Positions 1-8,881 of a DNA stretch of 64,000 bases are shown here, in pieces (position 1 is the stretch's first letter; every line of letters starts with the position of its first letter). Origin of the DNA: Serratia inhibens (lineage in GTDB: Bacteria; Pseudomonadota; Gammaproteobacteria; Enterobacterales; Enterobacteriaceae); NCBI RefSeq assembly GCF_003591175.1, contig NZ_QYYG01000004.1, positions 124,001 through 188,000 of the forward strand. Reading direction: 5' to 3'. The translations under genes were made by a program, and so were the position numbers. A model generated the notes under the pieces. It saw nothing but the letters and a program-made list of their open reading frames with translations, searched no databases and had not been told where the DNA came from.

Positions 1-1687
1 ACTGCGCGGCGGGCAAGGTATTCAGCTGCGCCAGCGCCTGCCGGTCGCGATCGCTGCCGGAGAGGTATAACGCATAAGCGTAGGCCTGCTGCGGATTGTC
101 ACGCTGCTTCTGCGCCAACCGGCCGAACAAGGCGTCCGCCTGCTGCGGTTGCCCAGCCTGACGCAGCGTCTGCGCATAGCGATAGGTCAACCAGACGTCA
201 TCAGGGTCCATCAACTGGGCGCGGCGGTATTTTTCCGCCGCCTGATGCCATTGCTGCTGCCCGGCCAAATCGTCAGCCTGCTGTTTCAGCATGTCGAGCT
301 GCAGGCCGTCGAGCGTACTGCGCAGCTTGTTTTGCTGGCTGCGCGGCAGGCTATTGAGATAGACCAGCGCCTTTTCCGGCGACTGACGTTGATAGATATT
401 CACCAGGCCGCGCACCGCACTGCCGTTACCCGGCTCCAGCCTCAGCGCCTGCTGATAATAACGTTCCGCAGCGGCGTCATCTTTACGCGCTACCGCAACG
501 TCACCCAGGCCGAGTGCCGCACTGCTGTCACGGCCGTCAATCTGACCGGCCTGCTGGTATTTCTGCTGCGCCAATACCAGATTGCCGGCTTTCAACGCCT
601 TGTCGCCTTCGTCAATTGCCAGCCAGTAAGAGTTGCTTTTAATCAGGCTCTGCCATTTACTGCTGTTGTTGCCACCCTTATCGGCCTGCAACGCCTGACG
701 AAACAAGCTCAATGCCTGTGGGCGATTACCGGCGCGTGAATAGGCCTGGCCAAGCGCTCCCAACACTTCAGCATCATTGGGTGAGGCCACCAGCGCTTTT
801 CTTAATTCAGGGATCGCCGCGCGGCTGCCGCCCTTGTCCACTTGCGCCAATCCGCGTACCCGCGCCAGATAGGTGGGATCCGACAGCAGCGCTTGCTGCC
901 GGGCCAGTTCCTGTCGGGCGTTGACCGCCTGATCGCCGGTTTCAAATACGCCGAGGAATCGATTGAGGGCCGCCACGCTTTGCGGGCCGACCGGCATGGC
1001 TTTGACCTTTTCCAGCCACAGATCGGCAGCCTCGCCGCGCCCGGCGGGATCGGCGGCCACTTTTTGCAGTAAATCATAGGCCTGCGCGTCACGATCCTGG
1101 CTGAACAGCATCCGCACCAGCGACATGCGCAACTGTACGTTACCGGAATAGTGTTTATCCAACGACTGCAGCTGTTTCAGCGCAGCGGCTTGCTGACCCG
1201 GCAGACGGGCAACCAGACGCCAGTATTCCACCGCCAGTTCCAGCGTCGGCGGATCGCCATGGAACAGGTCGTCATATTGCGCTTTCGCCTCCGGCAAACG
1301 GCCGGCGGTCGCCATCAACCGCGCCTGTTGCAGTTTCTGGCGGGTTTCCGGCTGGGTCAGCAGCATGTTCATTTGCGCCTGACGATAAGCGCTGGACTGC
1401 GGCGCGACCTGCTTAAGCTTATCCAGTTGCTGCTGCGCCAGCGCCTGATTGCCCTGCCGCAACGCCAGGCGCATGCGCGCTGAAATCACGTCCGGGTTAT
1501 TCGGATCCATCAGTTCAAGCCGATAAAGCGACTGGCGCACCAGTTCATCCTTGTTACTGGCTTCCCCGACGCGCACCTGCTCCAACAACCACTGCTCCGG
1601 CGAGACGGCTTCTGCCGCCTGCGCCTGCGGCAGCATCGCCAGACTTAAAGGCACCAGGCCCAACCAGTTTATTCTGAAGTTACGCAT
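1..1687 (-). CDS. bcsC: cellulose synthase outer-membrane subunit BcsC (partial, N-terminal part)
   Basis: The leftward frame is open from ATG at 1687 to the window edge, giving about 562 codons of an expected ~1150. It begins MRNFRINWLG, followed by a hydrophobic stretch and an AQA-type signal-peptide end near residue 24. The rest is alanine/glutamine/leucine-rich helical TPR-like sequence, for example PNDAEVLGALGQAYSRAG and GNGSAVRGLVNIYQRQ. In this family the periplasmic TPR scaffold precedes a C-terminal 16-stranded barrel through which the glucan leaves; the barrel lies outside the window. The start overlaps the end of bcsZ by 19 nt, which suggests translational coupling. It is the last gene of the bcsRQABZC unit. 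Confidence 0.93.
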   Translation of the reverse strand, partial: MRNFRINWLGLVPLSLAMLPQAQAAEAVSPEQWLLEQVRVGEASNKDELVRQSLYRLELMDPNNPDVISARMRLALRQGNQALAQQQLDKLKQVAPQSSAYRQAQMNMLLTQPETRQKLQQARLMATAGRLPEAKAQYDDLFHGDPPTLELAVEYWRLVARLPGQQAAALKQLQSLDKHYSGNVQLRMSLVRMLFSQDRDAQAYDLLQKVAADPAGRGEAADLWLEKVKAMPVGPQSVAALNRFLGVFETGDQAVNARQELARQQALLSDPTYLARVRGLAQVDKGGSRAAIPELRKALVASPNDAEVLGALGQAYSRAGNRPQALSLFRQALQADKGGNNSSKWQSLIKSNSYWLAIDEGDKALKAGNLVLAQQKYQQAGQIDGRDSSAALGLGDVAVARKDDAAAERYYQQALRLEPGNGSAVRGLVNIYQRQSPEKALVYLNSLPRSQQNKLRSTLDGLQLDMLKQQADDLAGQQQWHQAAEKYRRAQLMDPDDVWLTYRYAQTLRQAGQPQQADALFGRLAQKQRDNPQQAYAYALYLSGSDRDRQALAQLNTLPAAQ

Positions 1688-2781
1688 TGGCCGCCCCAGG
1701 CGGGTTGAAGTTCACCCTGCCGATTAAAACGATAACGTTGTTGATCCCATCCCTGGCCGAACAGCGTCAGCGAGGCGCTGAAATAGGCATCGTCGCCCGG
1801 CGGGTGTTGATTGATGCGTTGGCGCTGGGTGTCCAGCGCAGCCGTTTGATTGGCCAGTATCGGCAGCATGGCTGCGGAGAAGCCCACCGGGCCGTCACCG
1901 CTGGTTTTACCGCTGGCGGTGTCGGTTTTTTCCGGCGGAACGCCCTGCTGAGCGGTCGATTGCGCCATCGGCAGCAGCTGTTTGACCAATGCGGCTTTAT
2001 GCTCGTCATCGTCCGCCAGCATGCCGGCCCACAGATAAACCCGGATGGCGTCATAGCCGCCGATATCCGGTTTGGTGGTGTCCGGCTGCCAGCCTTTGCC
2101 GGCCTGCCACACCGCCCAATCCGGCGAGAAGCCGTGCGGTGCGGTTTCCAGCAACAGCCGCTGATTGGTTTGCTGCATCGCTCGCCACGGGCCGTTCAGG
2201 GCGGCGAAACGCGCCAGCAGCTGCGGCGGCAGGTAGCTTGGATTAAGCCGCCAGCGATCTTCCGCCACGAACCCGACCTTGCCCGGCAGCAACATCAGCC
2301 CCAGCCCGGGGATATCAGCCACTTCTTCGCGGCCGATACGCTGCAACAGCAGCGTCCCCAGAGTTTGATAACGCCGGCTTTTCCACAAACGGCCGGCTTC
2401 CAGCAGATTGTAGGCAATCCACAGGTCGGCATCGGACGCCGTATTGGTGTCCAGCACCGTCCAGCGTTTTTTATCGTCCTCGCCCCACAGCCAGGCGGGT
2501 AAATGGGCGCTGAGATCGCCCGCCGCCAGGTTGTTTTCCGTCCACTCCAGCAACTTGTCGAACGCCGGCCGATCGTTCGCCACCAGGGCGAAGAACAGGC
2601 CGTAGCTCTGTCCTTCCGAAGTAGTGATACGGTTCGGGCTGCTCGGGTCGATCACCCGCCCTTCGTCGCTGATGTAAAACTGTTTGTACTGTTGCCAGGC
2701 CGGCCACTCGCAGGCCGCCGCCGCGCTGAATGCGCACAACAGCAGCATGCCGAACGTCAGGCGTTTCAGCGTTACGGACAT
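1669..2781 (-). CDS. bcsZ: periplasmic endo-1,4-beta-glucanase BcsZ (GH8)
   Basis: 370 residues, close to the ~368 usual for the family. A signal peptide ends around AAA-CEW at residues 22-25. The GH8 catalytic acid is visible as E56 in SEGQSYG, and the second carboxylate as D244 in GGYDAIRVYLW. The enzyme trims or edits nascent cellulose in the periplasm and is needed for normal export in the E. coli-type system. It lies 5 nt downstream of bcsB and overlaps bcsC by 19 nt, in the usual A-B-Z-C order. Nothing looks degraded. Confidence 0.96.
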   Translation of the reverse strand: MSVTLKRLTFGMLLLCAFSAAAACEWPAWQQYKQFYISDEGRVIDPSSPNRITTSEGQSYGLFFALVANDRPAFDKLLEWTENNLAAGDLSAHLPAWLWGEDDKKRWTVLDTNTASDADLWIAYNLLEAGRLWKSRRYQTLGTLLLQRIGREEVADIPGLGLMLLPGKVGFVAEDRWRLNPSYLPPQLLARFAALNGPWRAMQQTNQRLLLETAPHGFSPDWAVWQAGKGWQPDTTKPDIGGYDAIRVYLWAGMLADDDEHKAALVKQLLPMAQSTAQQGVPPEKTDTASGKTSGDGPVGFSAAMLPILANQTAALDTQRQRINQHPPGDDAYFSASLTLFGQGWDQQRYRFNRQGELQPAWGGQCVTSE

Positions 2782-2786
2782 GGTGA

Positions 2787-5093
2787 TTAATCCCGATCTT
2801 CAGGCGACAGGCGGCGGCGGCTGAAAGCCTTCAGGCCACGCCACAACATCAGCGCCAGAATCACCACCACAATCACCGCAATCGCCGCCAGCAACACCGG
2901 ATGGGTCGACAACGCGTGCCAGATGCGTTCCCACCACGGCAGGTGGCCGACATAATAAACGTCGCCCACGCGCAGGCTGTTCACCCCCGATTCGCGGATT
3001 ACCGCCACCGAGCCGAATACCGCCGCGCGCTTGCCGCTGTCCAGCAGCGCCGTGTTCAGCAGATCATAGCCGCGCGGGCTGTCGGCCAGCAGCGCCACAA
3101 TGCTGCGCTGATCGTTAAACGGCGACTGCACGCCGATAATCGCCGACATCGCACCTTCGGAACTGATGGTGGTCTGGCTGTCCGGTTTGGTGTCCTCCGG
3201 CAATACATCCATCGTCGGCAGCGGCAACTGACGCGTTGGCTGCTTCACCCAGCTCTGGGTGGCATCCACCAGCAGGCTGATTTTTTTGTCGTCCCGCAGT
3301 TCCGGCGGAATAGTGCCGATCATCAGAATATCGGCATCGCGATCTTTGGCCTGCGACCAGTCGTCACTCAAGGTCATCGCCAGCGCCGGGTAACCGGTTT
3401 GGGCACCGATGATCCCCAGCGAGTTCAGCATTGCGCTAACCTGCGCCGGCTGCGGCTGTTTGTTGACCAGCACCAGCGTTTGCGACAGGTCGGCCATACG
3501 GCTGAACGGGAAACCGGCATTGGCGAAGGCGCGCAGGTCCGGCATCGCCATAAAGTGACGGTACCCGGAGAAATCAATGGTCGATGAACCGTCGATGATT
3601 GCGTGGTTTTGGGTGAAGGAATACGTCTCGCAACGCCCTTCCGCCCCACTGGCCAGCAGCGTGGTGTAATCAAAGTCGAAACGCATCTGGTTGCTGGCAC
3701 CCAGCCGCAGCGCCGGAATATTGACGCTCTTGTCGGAGTCGATCAGCCCCTGGGTCAGCGGCAGACGCAGCAATTGAGCGCCCTGTTCGTGTTCCGGCAC
3801 CAGCGAATAGGCCTGCACGAACTGGTTGTTCAGGCTAACGCTCAGACGCGAACCGTCCTGAATGCGCGGCGCGGTGTAGCGGTATTTCAGGTGCATATCT
3901 ATGCCGGTGCTGCGGATCAGGAACAGATCCGGCGGCAGGTTCATGGTCAGCGAGATCGGGCCAGGTTCGATGCTGCTGGTTTGCAGCTGTTCGGCATATT
4001 GCTGCAACTCGGCAAAGGTCATCGGCCGATCGGTACGCACCCAGTTAGGCGCATCGTACGGCTTGCGCGGCGCCAGTTGTTCAACCTTGTCCACCGTGAC
4101 GTTCTGGCCGCGGAACAGAATGTTACCCTGCGCAATGCCTTTTACCGCGGTGATCAAATCGTTGTCATCGCGCCCCTGCACCAGCAGCAGTTTGACGTAC
4201 GGATTATCCGGATGGCTGATCATTTCCACCGTTGGCCCGTTGACCGCCGGGTAATCGCGCAGGAAATCCGGGCGCTGCTTATTGGTGGCGAAGACGATGG
4301 CATGCCGGTCCGGCAGCTTGTTATACAGCGTCGGGAACGACTGGCCGCGCCACTGCGCCTTGCTGCCGAACCACGAGGCCAGCATGCCCGCCGCACGCTG
4401 CTGAGCGAGGTCCGGCGAGCCGGCGAATACTATCGGCAAGGTCAGCGGCCGGTTGTCGCGGCTGTCCAGGAAGGGTTCCGGGAAATGCGACAGTTCGTTT
4501 TTCAACGGCAGCGTCTGGAAACGCAAATTCAGCGAGCTGGACTTGCTGACGTCGAGCCACAGCGTACTGTTGGCCGGATTTTCGCAGATGTTCTGGTAAT
4601 GGCCGACGAACACCAGCCGCACGCGGTTAAAATCGGTGATATAGCGCGGGTCGATCGCCATCTGAATGCGGTTCGGCTTGCCGAGCTGTTCTTTGGTGAG
4701 GGTGGTCACGCCCATCAGTTCGTCATTGAGGTACACCTTGACGTGCGATTCCACCGGGATCAGCGACGGCGACGGTGTGAACTCCAGATCGAGCGTCGCC
4801 TGCGACACCACTTCGTCGCTGCGTACGCCGAACTCAACCTGGCCATCCGGTCGGGTGCCGCGCAGGGTAAAGGTTCCCGGCGGCGGCGCTATCTGGGCAA
4901 ACTGCAATTGCACGTCACGGACCGGCGCATTCGCATCCTGAGGTGCAGCCGCTCCCATAGGTGCAGTGACCGGTGCATCGGCCGGCACGCTCACCGGTGG
5001 CGCGACGACGGTCGGCGCGGTGGCGGTTTCAGCCTGAGACAGGGTGCTGATGCCTAAGGCCAGGGCGGTAAACCAGGTTATTTTTCTCGTCAT
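2787..5093 (-). CDS. bcsB: cellulose synthase periplasmic regulatory subunit BcsB
   Basis: 768 residues, close to the E. coli protein (~779). A signal peptide ends near SQAETA (residues 19-24) and is followed by a proline/alanine-rich linker. The middle has the family's repeated carbohydrate-binding and flavodoxin-like domains (e.g. LTLPIVFAGSPDLAQQ). A single C-terminal membrane anchor (about residues 733-755, VLLAAIAVIVVVILALML) is followed by a basic tail. In known complexes this anchor packs on BcsA and the periplasmic part guides the glucan. It lies 55 nt downstream of bcsA and 5 nt upstream of bcsZ. Confidence 0.96.
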   Translation of the reverse strand: MTRKITWFTALALGISTLSQAETATAPTVVAPPVSVPADAPVTAPMGAAAPQDANAPVRDVQLQFAQIAPPPGTFTLRGTRPDGQVEFGVRSDEVVSQATLDLEFTPSPSLIPVESHVKVYLNDELMGVTTLTKEQLGKPNRIQMAIDPRYITDFNRVRLVFVGHYQNICENPANSTLWLDVSKSSSLNLRFQTLPLKNELSHFPEPFLDSRDNRPLTLPIVFAGSPDLAQQRAAGMLASWFGSKAQWRGQSFPTLYNKLPDRHAIVFATNKQRPDFLRDYPAVNGPTVEMISHPDNPYVKLLLVQGRDDNDLITAVKGIAQGNILFRGQNVTVDKVEQLAPRKPYDAPNWVRTDRPMTFAELQQYAEQLQTSSIEPGPISLTMNLPPDLFLIRSTGIDMHLKYRYTAPRIQDGSRLSVSLNNQFVQAYSLVPEHEQGAQLLRLPLTQGLIDSDKSVNIPALRLGASNQMRFDFDYTTLLASGAEGRCETYSFTQNHAIIDGSSTIDFSGYRHFMAMPDLRAFANAGFPFSRMADLSQTLVLVNKQPQPAQVSAMLNSLGIIGAQTGYPALAMTLSDDWSQAKDRDADILMIGTIPPELRDDKKISLLVDATQSWVKQPTRQLPLPTMDVLPEDTKPDSQTTISSEGAMSAIIGVQSPFNDQRSIVALLADSPRGYDLLNTALLDSGKRAAVFGSVAVIRESGVNSLRVGDVYYVGHLPWWERIWHALSTHPVLLAAIAVIVVVILALMLWRGLKAFSRRRLSPEDRD

Positions 5094-5148
5094 CGTATCA
5101 TCATCAATGTTAGCGCCTGGGAACCAGGCAAGTGAGCGGGCGGTTTGC

Positions 5149-7752
5149 CTATACCACTGTCTCTTTTTGGCTGAAAGCCGGGTTCCTGCCTACGCCGTGC
5201 GGGATAAACGACGCTATCCACGCAATCAGCGTCGTGAATCCGACCAGCAGGCTGCGCACCATCGGCGGCGCATAGTCCGCCATGCGCAGGTAACCCCGGA
5301 AACCCAGCGCCAGAACGTCGCGCAGGCTTTCGATCGGTTTATCTTCAGGGAACCCGTCCTGCCACAGCGCCCAGGTATCGGCGCGGGCAAAGGTGCACTG
5401 AATAAAATCAATATGTTCACGGGTGCTGAGATCGACCATGCGGATCCCCACCTTGCTGCCGAAGGCGCGCGTGACCACGCACGGGAAGCTGTATTCCTGC
5501 TGGCCGCGTTTTAACAGCAGCGATGCCTTGTCGCCATCTTTCAGCGCATCGGATACGCGCATTTCAATCCCTACCCCGCCGTCGGAATAGTCGCGCAGCG
5601 TGCAAGGGAACAGGTGACCATCGGCGCGGGCTATCGCGGCCGGCATGGCAATCTCCACGCGGTGCGCCTGGCGCACCTGCTTGGCCTCCACCGCCACCGC
5701 CACCGCGCCGCCGAGAATGGTCATGTTGTACAGCACCCACACCAGGCTGATGATCACCGTCATGATCTCGTCCGTCGGGCCGTAGGCCAGCCGCCAGGCG
5801 CCGAAGATCAGGCCCGCCAGATTGAGCACCACCAGGAACATGTAAGGCCGGGTAATGACCCAATCGACATGCTCCTCTTCCACCAGCCCGCCTTTGGCGG
5901 TCACGTTGAATTTGCCTTTGTGCGGGTTGAACAGCGCCACCGTGGTAGGCCGGGCGATATACCAGGCCAGCACCGTTTCATAGATCTCGCTCCAGAAGGA
6001 GTGACGGTATTTACCCTGGATGCGTGAGTTGGTCAGGCTGGCGTGGATCATATGCGGCAACACATAGAGCGCGATCGCCAGCGCCGGCGCAAAGATGATA
6101 TAGGCGTGCATCAGCAGGAACGCCAAAGGTGCGGTGAGGAAAATCAGCCGCGGAATGCCGGACAAGAAGTGCAACATGGCGTTGGCATAACACAGCCGCT
6201 GCGCCAGTTTCAGCCCCTTGCCGAACAGCGGGTTATCCAGCCGGAAAATCTGCACCATACCGCGCGCCCAGCGAATGCGCTGGCCAATGTGCGCCGACAG
6301 GCTTTCGGTCGCCAGCCCGGCAGCCTGTGGAATACGGATATAGGCCGAAGTGTGCCCGCGACGATGCAAACGCAACGAGGTGTGGGCATCTTCGGTGACG
6401 GTTTCCACCGCGATGCCGCCGATCTCATCCAGCGCGCTGCGGCGCAGGATGGCGCAAGAGCCGCAGAAGAAGGCCGCGTCCCACATATCGTTGCCGTCCT
6501 GCACCAGGCCGTAGAATAGCGTGCCTTCGTTCGGGGTCTGGCGGAAGCGCCCCAGATTGCGCTCAAACGGATCCGGCGAGAAGAAGTGATGCGGGGTTTG
6601 CAACATCGCCAGCTTCTTGTCTTTGAAGAACCAGCCCATGGTCAATTGCAGGAAGGAGCGAGTCGGTACGTGGTCGCAGTCGAAAATCGCCACAAACTCG
6701 CCGGTGGCCTGCTTCAGCGCGTTGTTGATGTTGCCGGCCTTGGCGTGCTCATGGGTCGGCCGGGCGATATACTTCACCCCCACCTCTGCGGCGAAGGCTT
6801 TGAATTCGGGCCGGTTGCCGTCATCGAGGATATAGATATTGACCTTTTCTTTCGGCCAGTCGATGCCCAGCGCGGCGTAAATGGTCGGCTTCACCACCCC
6901 AAGATCTTCGTTGTAGGTCGGCACCAGCAGATCTATGGTCGGCCAGGTGGTACTGTCGGCAGGCAGCGGCACCGGCTGGCGGTTAAGCGGCCAGACGGTC
7001 TGAAAATACCCCAGCACCAGCACCACCCAGGCATAGGTTTCCGCCGCCAGCAGCAGCAGGCCGCAGGTCAGGCTGAGCGGATCGTCCCAGTTCAGCGTGG
7101 CGGTATAGCGCCACCAAAGGTAGCGGCAGGAAACGGTCAGCGACAACACAATCAGCATCAGCCCCGGCAGGCGGCCCGGCACCCGGCGCACCACCATCGC
7201 AATGCACCACAGCAGTACCACAAACACGAACTGCGCCGGCAAATCGAAGGGCTGCGAAATGCACAGCATGGCGAGGATCGCCGCCAGCACGCCGACAATA
7301 ATAAATAGCACACGGCGCATGCGCCGGCTCATCTGGCTCAGGCGCTCCACCGAACGCTGCTCTACCCCGGCGCTTTGCAACCGGTGCGGGAGCCTTTGCA
7401 GCCAGTTGGCATAGCGCAATTGCAGGCGATGCCAACCGGCGAAATAATGACGGCCCATAGGTGCGCGACCGGTGCGAAACAGCAGCAACCACAGCCCCTG
7501 CAGCAGATAACGCAGTCCATCCGCAGGGCGCGGGCGGATGAAGGACAGGTGTGGGAACCAATAGGCGCGGCCGGCACGCACCCGCTGCCAGCCCGGGGAT
7601 TCAAAGCGCAGGAAAATCCAGCCCAACGCCACCAGCAACGTGGCGAAGAAAGCGCTAAAGGCCGAGGATCCGTTACGGCGGTAGGTTCGGTAGCGCGTCT
7701 GCACCGCCTGATAGACCGGCGGCACCAGCAGCAGGCTCATCACCCGGCTCAT
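5149..7752 (-). CDS. bcsA: cellulose synthase catalytic subunit BcsA (GT2 with PilZ domain)
   Basis: Processive inner-membrane GT2 glucosyltransferase that uses UDP-glucose. Visible signatures are ILDDGNRPEF, FDCDHVPTRSF (DxD), the TEDAHTS base motif and QRIRWARG (QxxRW). Clusters of membrane helices flank the catalytic domain. A C-terminal PilZ module binds c-di-GMP, with RQAHR followed by DYSDGGVGIEM matching the RxxxR...DxSxxG pattern. I chose ATG 7752 (867 residues) because it overlaps the bcsQ stop as ATGA and the product then begins MSRVMSLLLVPP, like known BcsA. An in-frame ATG at 7782 would add 10 residues inside bcsQ. Confidence 0.96.
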   Translation of the reverse strand: MSRVMSLLLVPPVYQAVQTRYRTYRRNGSSAFSAFFATLLVALGWIFLRFESPGWQRVRAGRAYWFPHLSFIRPRPADGLRYLLQGLWLLLFRTGRAPMGRHYFAGWHRLQLRYANWLQRLPHRLQSAGVEQRSVERLSQMSRRMRRVLFIIVGVLAAILAMLCISQPFDLPAQFVFVVLLWCIAMVVRRVPGRLPGLMLIVLSLTVSCRYLWWRYTATLNWDDPLSLTCGLLLLAAETYAWVVLVLGYFQTVWPLNRQPVPLPADSTTWPTIDLLVPTYNEDLGVVKPTIYAALGIDWPKEKVNIYILDDGNRPEFKAFAAEVGVKYIARPTHEHAKAGNINNALKQATGEFVAIFDCDHVPTRSFLQLTMGWFFKDKKLAMLQTPHHFFSPDPFERNLGRFRQTPNEGTLFYGLVQDGNDMWDAAFFCGSCAILRRSALDEIGGIAVETVTEDAHTSLRLHRRGHTSAYIRIPQAAGLATESLSAHIGQRIRWARGMVQIFRLDNPLFGKGLKLAQRLCYANAMLHFLSGIPRLIFLTAPLAFLLMHAYIIFAPALAIALYVLPHMIHASLTNSRIQGKYRHSFWSEIYETVLAWYIARPTTVALFNPHKGKFNVTAKGGLVEEEHVDWVITRPYMFLVVLNLAGLIFGAWRLAYGPTDEIMTVIISLVWVLYNMTILGGAVAVAVEAKQVRQAHRVEIAMPAAIARADGHLFPCTLRDYSDGGVGIEMRVSDALKDGDKASLLLKRGQQEYSFPCVVTRAFGSKVGIRMVDLSTREHIDFIQCTFARADTWALWQDGFPEDKPIESLRDVLALGFRGYLRMADYAPPMVRSLLVGFTTLIAWIASFIPHGVGRNPAFSQKETVV

Positions 7753-8471
7753 GGCGCCGCATCCTTGAGATTGATCAGGCACCAGTTGGCCAGCGTCAGC
7801 ACCTCATCGGCAGCCAGGCTCTCGGAGCGGTACTCACCCAGCGGCTGCTTTGCCGCCAGCGCCTCGGCCATCGCCTCATCGCGGTGGATAACCACCGGCA
7901 ACAGGCCACCCAGCGTTTGCAGCCACAGCTGATGCAGATCCTGCTGCAACTGACTGGCGGCAAAATAATGGTTAATCAGGAAGCGGCAACCTTCCGGCAG
8001 CGCCTGTTGATGCAGGCGGATCTGGCAGTTGGCGTCCGGGGCGATCAGCATGAAAACGCTGTCTGCCAGCGCTAACGCCTGACGCGCCAGCACACCATCA
8101 TCCGCCGGCACATCCAGCAGGATCCAGTTGTATTGACCGCCGGCGGCCAACTGCGCCAGATTATCTTGCCAGCGAGCCGGGGATTGCAGATTCAGTCGTT
8201 CCGTGGCCGTTAGCCGGCCAAAAGGAAGAAAATCGAGTTTTTCGCAGTAGCGCATGGCACCCTGCTGCCAGTCGCCGCCGTCCTGCTCTGCACGAGCCCA
8301 GCCGCGTGCCAGCTCAAACGGCGTATTGAAATGCAGGCGTAACAGATTATCCGGCGCGAAATCAATCGCCAGCACCGACTCGCCCAACTGTTGTAATGCC
8401 CAGGCGAGTGCCGCCGTGACTGACGTCGCCCCCATCCCGCCTCGCAGCCCTTGCAGCGCAATTACCGGCAT
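7749..8471 (-). CDS. bcsQ: cellulose biosynthesis MinD/ParA-like protein BcsQ (YhjQ)
   Basis: 240 residues with the ParA/MinD fold: N-terminal MPVIALQGLRGGMGATS, then LAIDFAPDNLLRLHF. The P-loop is atypical (GGMGATS rather than KGGxGKT), so the usual ATPase lysines are missing, as I recall for E. coli BcsQ too. In E. coli the protein is needed for cellulose production and for polar localisation of the complex. It lies 3 nt after bcsR and overlaps bcsA by 4 nt. No frameshift or stop interrupts it, so it is predicted functional, unlike the disrupted bcsQ of E. coli K-12. Confidence 0.94.
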   Translation of the reverse strand: MPVIALQGLRGGMGATSVTAALAWALQQLGESVLAIDFAPDNLLRLHFNTPFELARGWARAEQDGGDWQQGAMRYCEKLDFLPFGRLTATERLNLQSPARWQDNLAQLAAGGQYNWILLDVPADDGVLARQALALADSVFMLIAPDANCQIRLHQQALPEGCRFLINHYFAASQLQQDLHQLWLQTLGGLLPVVIHRDEAMAEALAAKQPLGEYRSESLAADEVLTLANWCLINLKDAAP

Positions 8472-8474
8472 AAA

Positions 8475-8666
8475 CTAACGGCTCCCTGTTGTTTGCGCCA
8501 ATTCGGCCAGCAATGGCCAGCGCGTCATCATCTGCGTTAATCGTTCCTGACGCGAAATATCGACATAACTTAATGGTGGCAGAGAAAAAGCCTGACTAAG
8601 GGCCAGCAGATCGTCCTGAGTTTCCGGCGATACCACCGCGTGAAAGCGCGTTAATTGATTATTCAT
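8475..8666 (-). CDS. bcsR: cellulose biosynthesis accessory protein BcsR (YhjR)
   Basis: 63 residues beginning MNNQLTRFHAVVSPETQDDL. It is the first gene of the leftward bcs unit and sits 3 nt upstream of bcsQ. Length, position and sequence match the small BcsR family, which works with BcsQ and BcsE in the cytosolic part of the synthase. No membrane segment. The gene starts just after an AT-rich divergent promoter region. Confidence 0.9.
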   Translation of the reverse strand: MNNQLTRFHAVVSPETQDDLLALSQAFSLPPLSYVDISRQERLTQMMTRWPLLAELAQTTGSR

Positions 8667-8881
8667 TCTGCCGCCTTTTAAAAATAGGCTAATGTTAATT
8701 AACTATAGCAATGTAGAAAAAAGAGCAACTTAAAAAAACACATAACCAATAAGATGATTCTTAACAGATATTATTACACAGATTGCCAGATTTGTTATTA
8801 TTGATCCCAATGATACGATGACTGACTAGCAATACTCAGTTGCCCGCGACGACACTTTCAACGAAAGTAGAAAAATATCCT
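8667..8881. promoter_or_regulatory. divergent bcsR / bcsE promoter region
   Basis: About 215 nt of AT-rich sequence between the divergent cellulose units. A TATAGT box on the leftward strand (about 8702-8707), with a plausible but poor -35 upstream, could serve bcsR. A matching rightward promoter for bcsE is presumed but not assigned. No operator was recognised. Confidence 0.4.

Noticed and set aside
3603-5057. Long rightward frame (484 codons)
   Set aside because: Antisense to bcsB, in high-GC sequence, arginine/histidine-rich translation with no domain.
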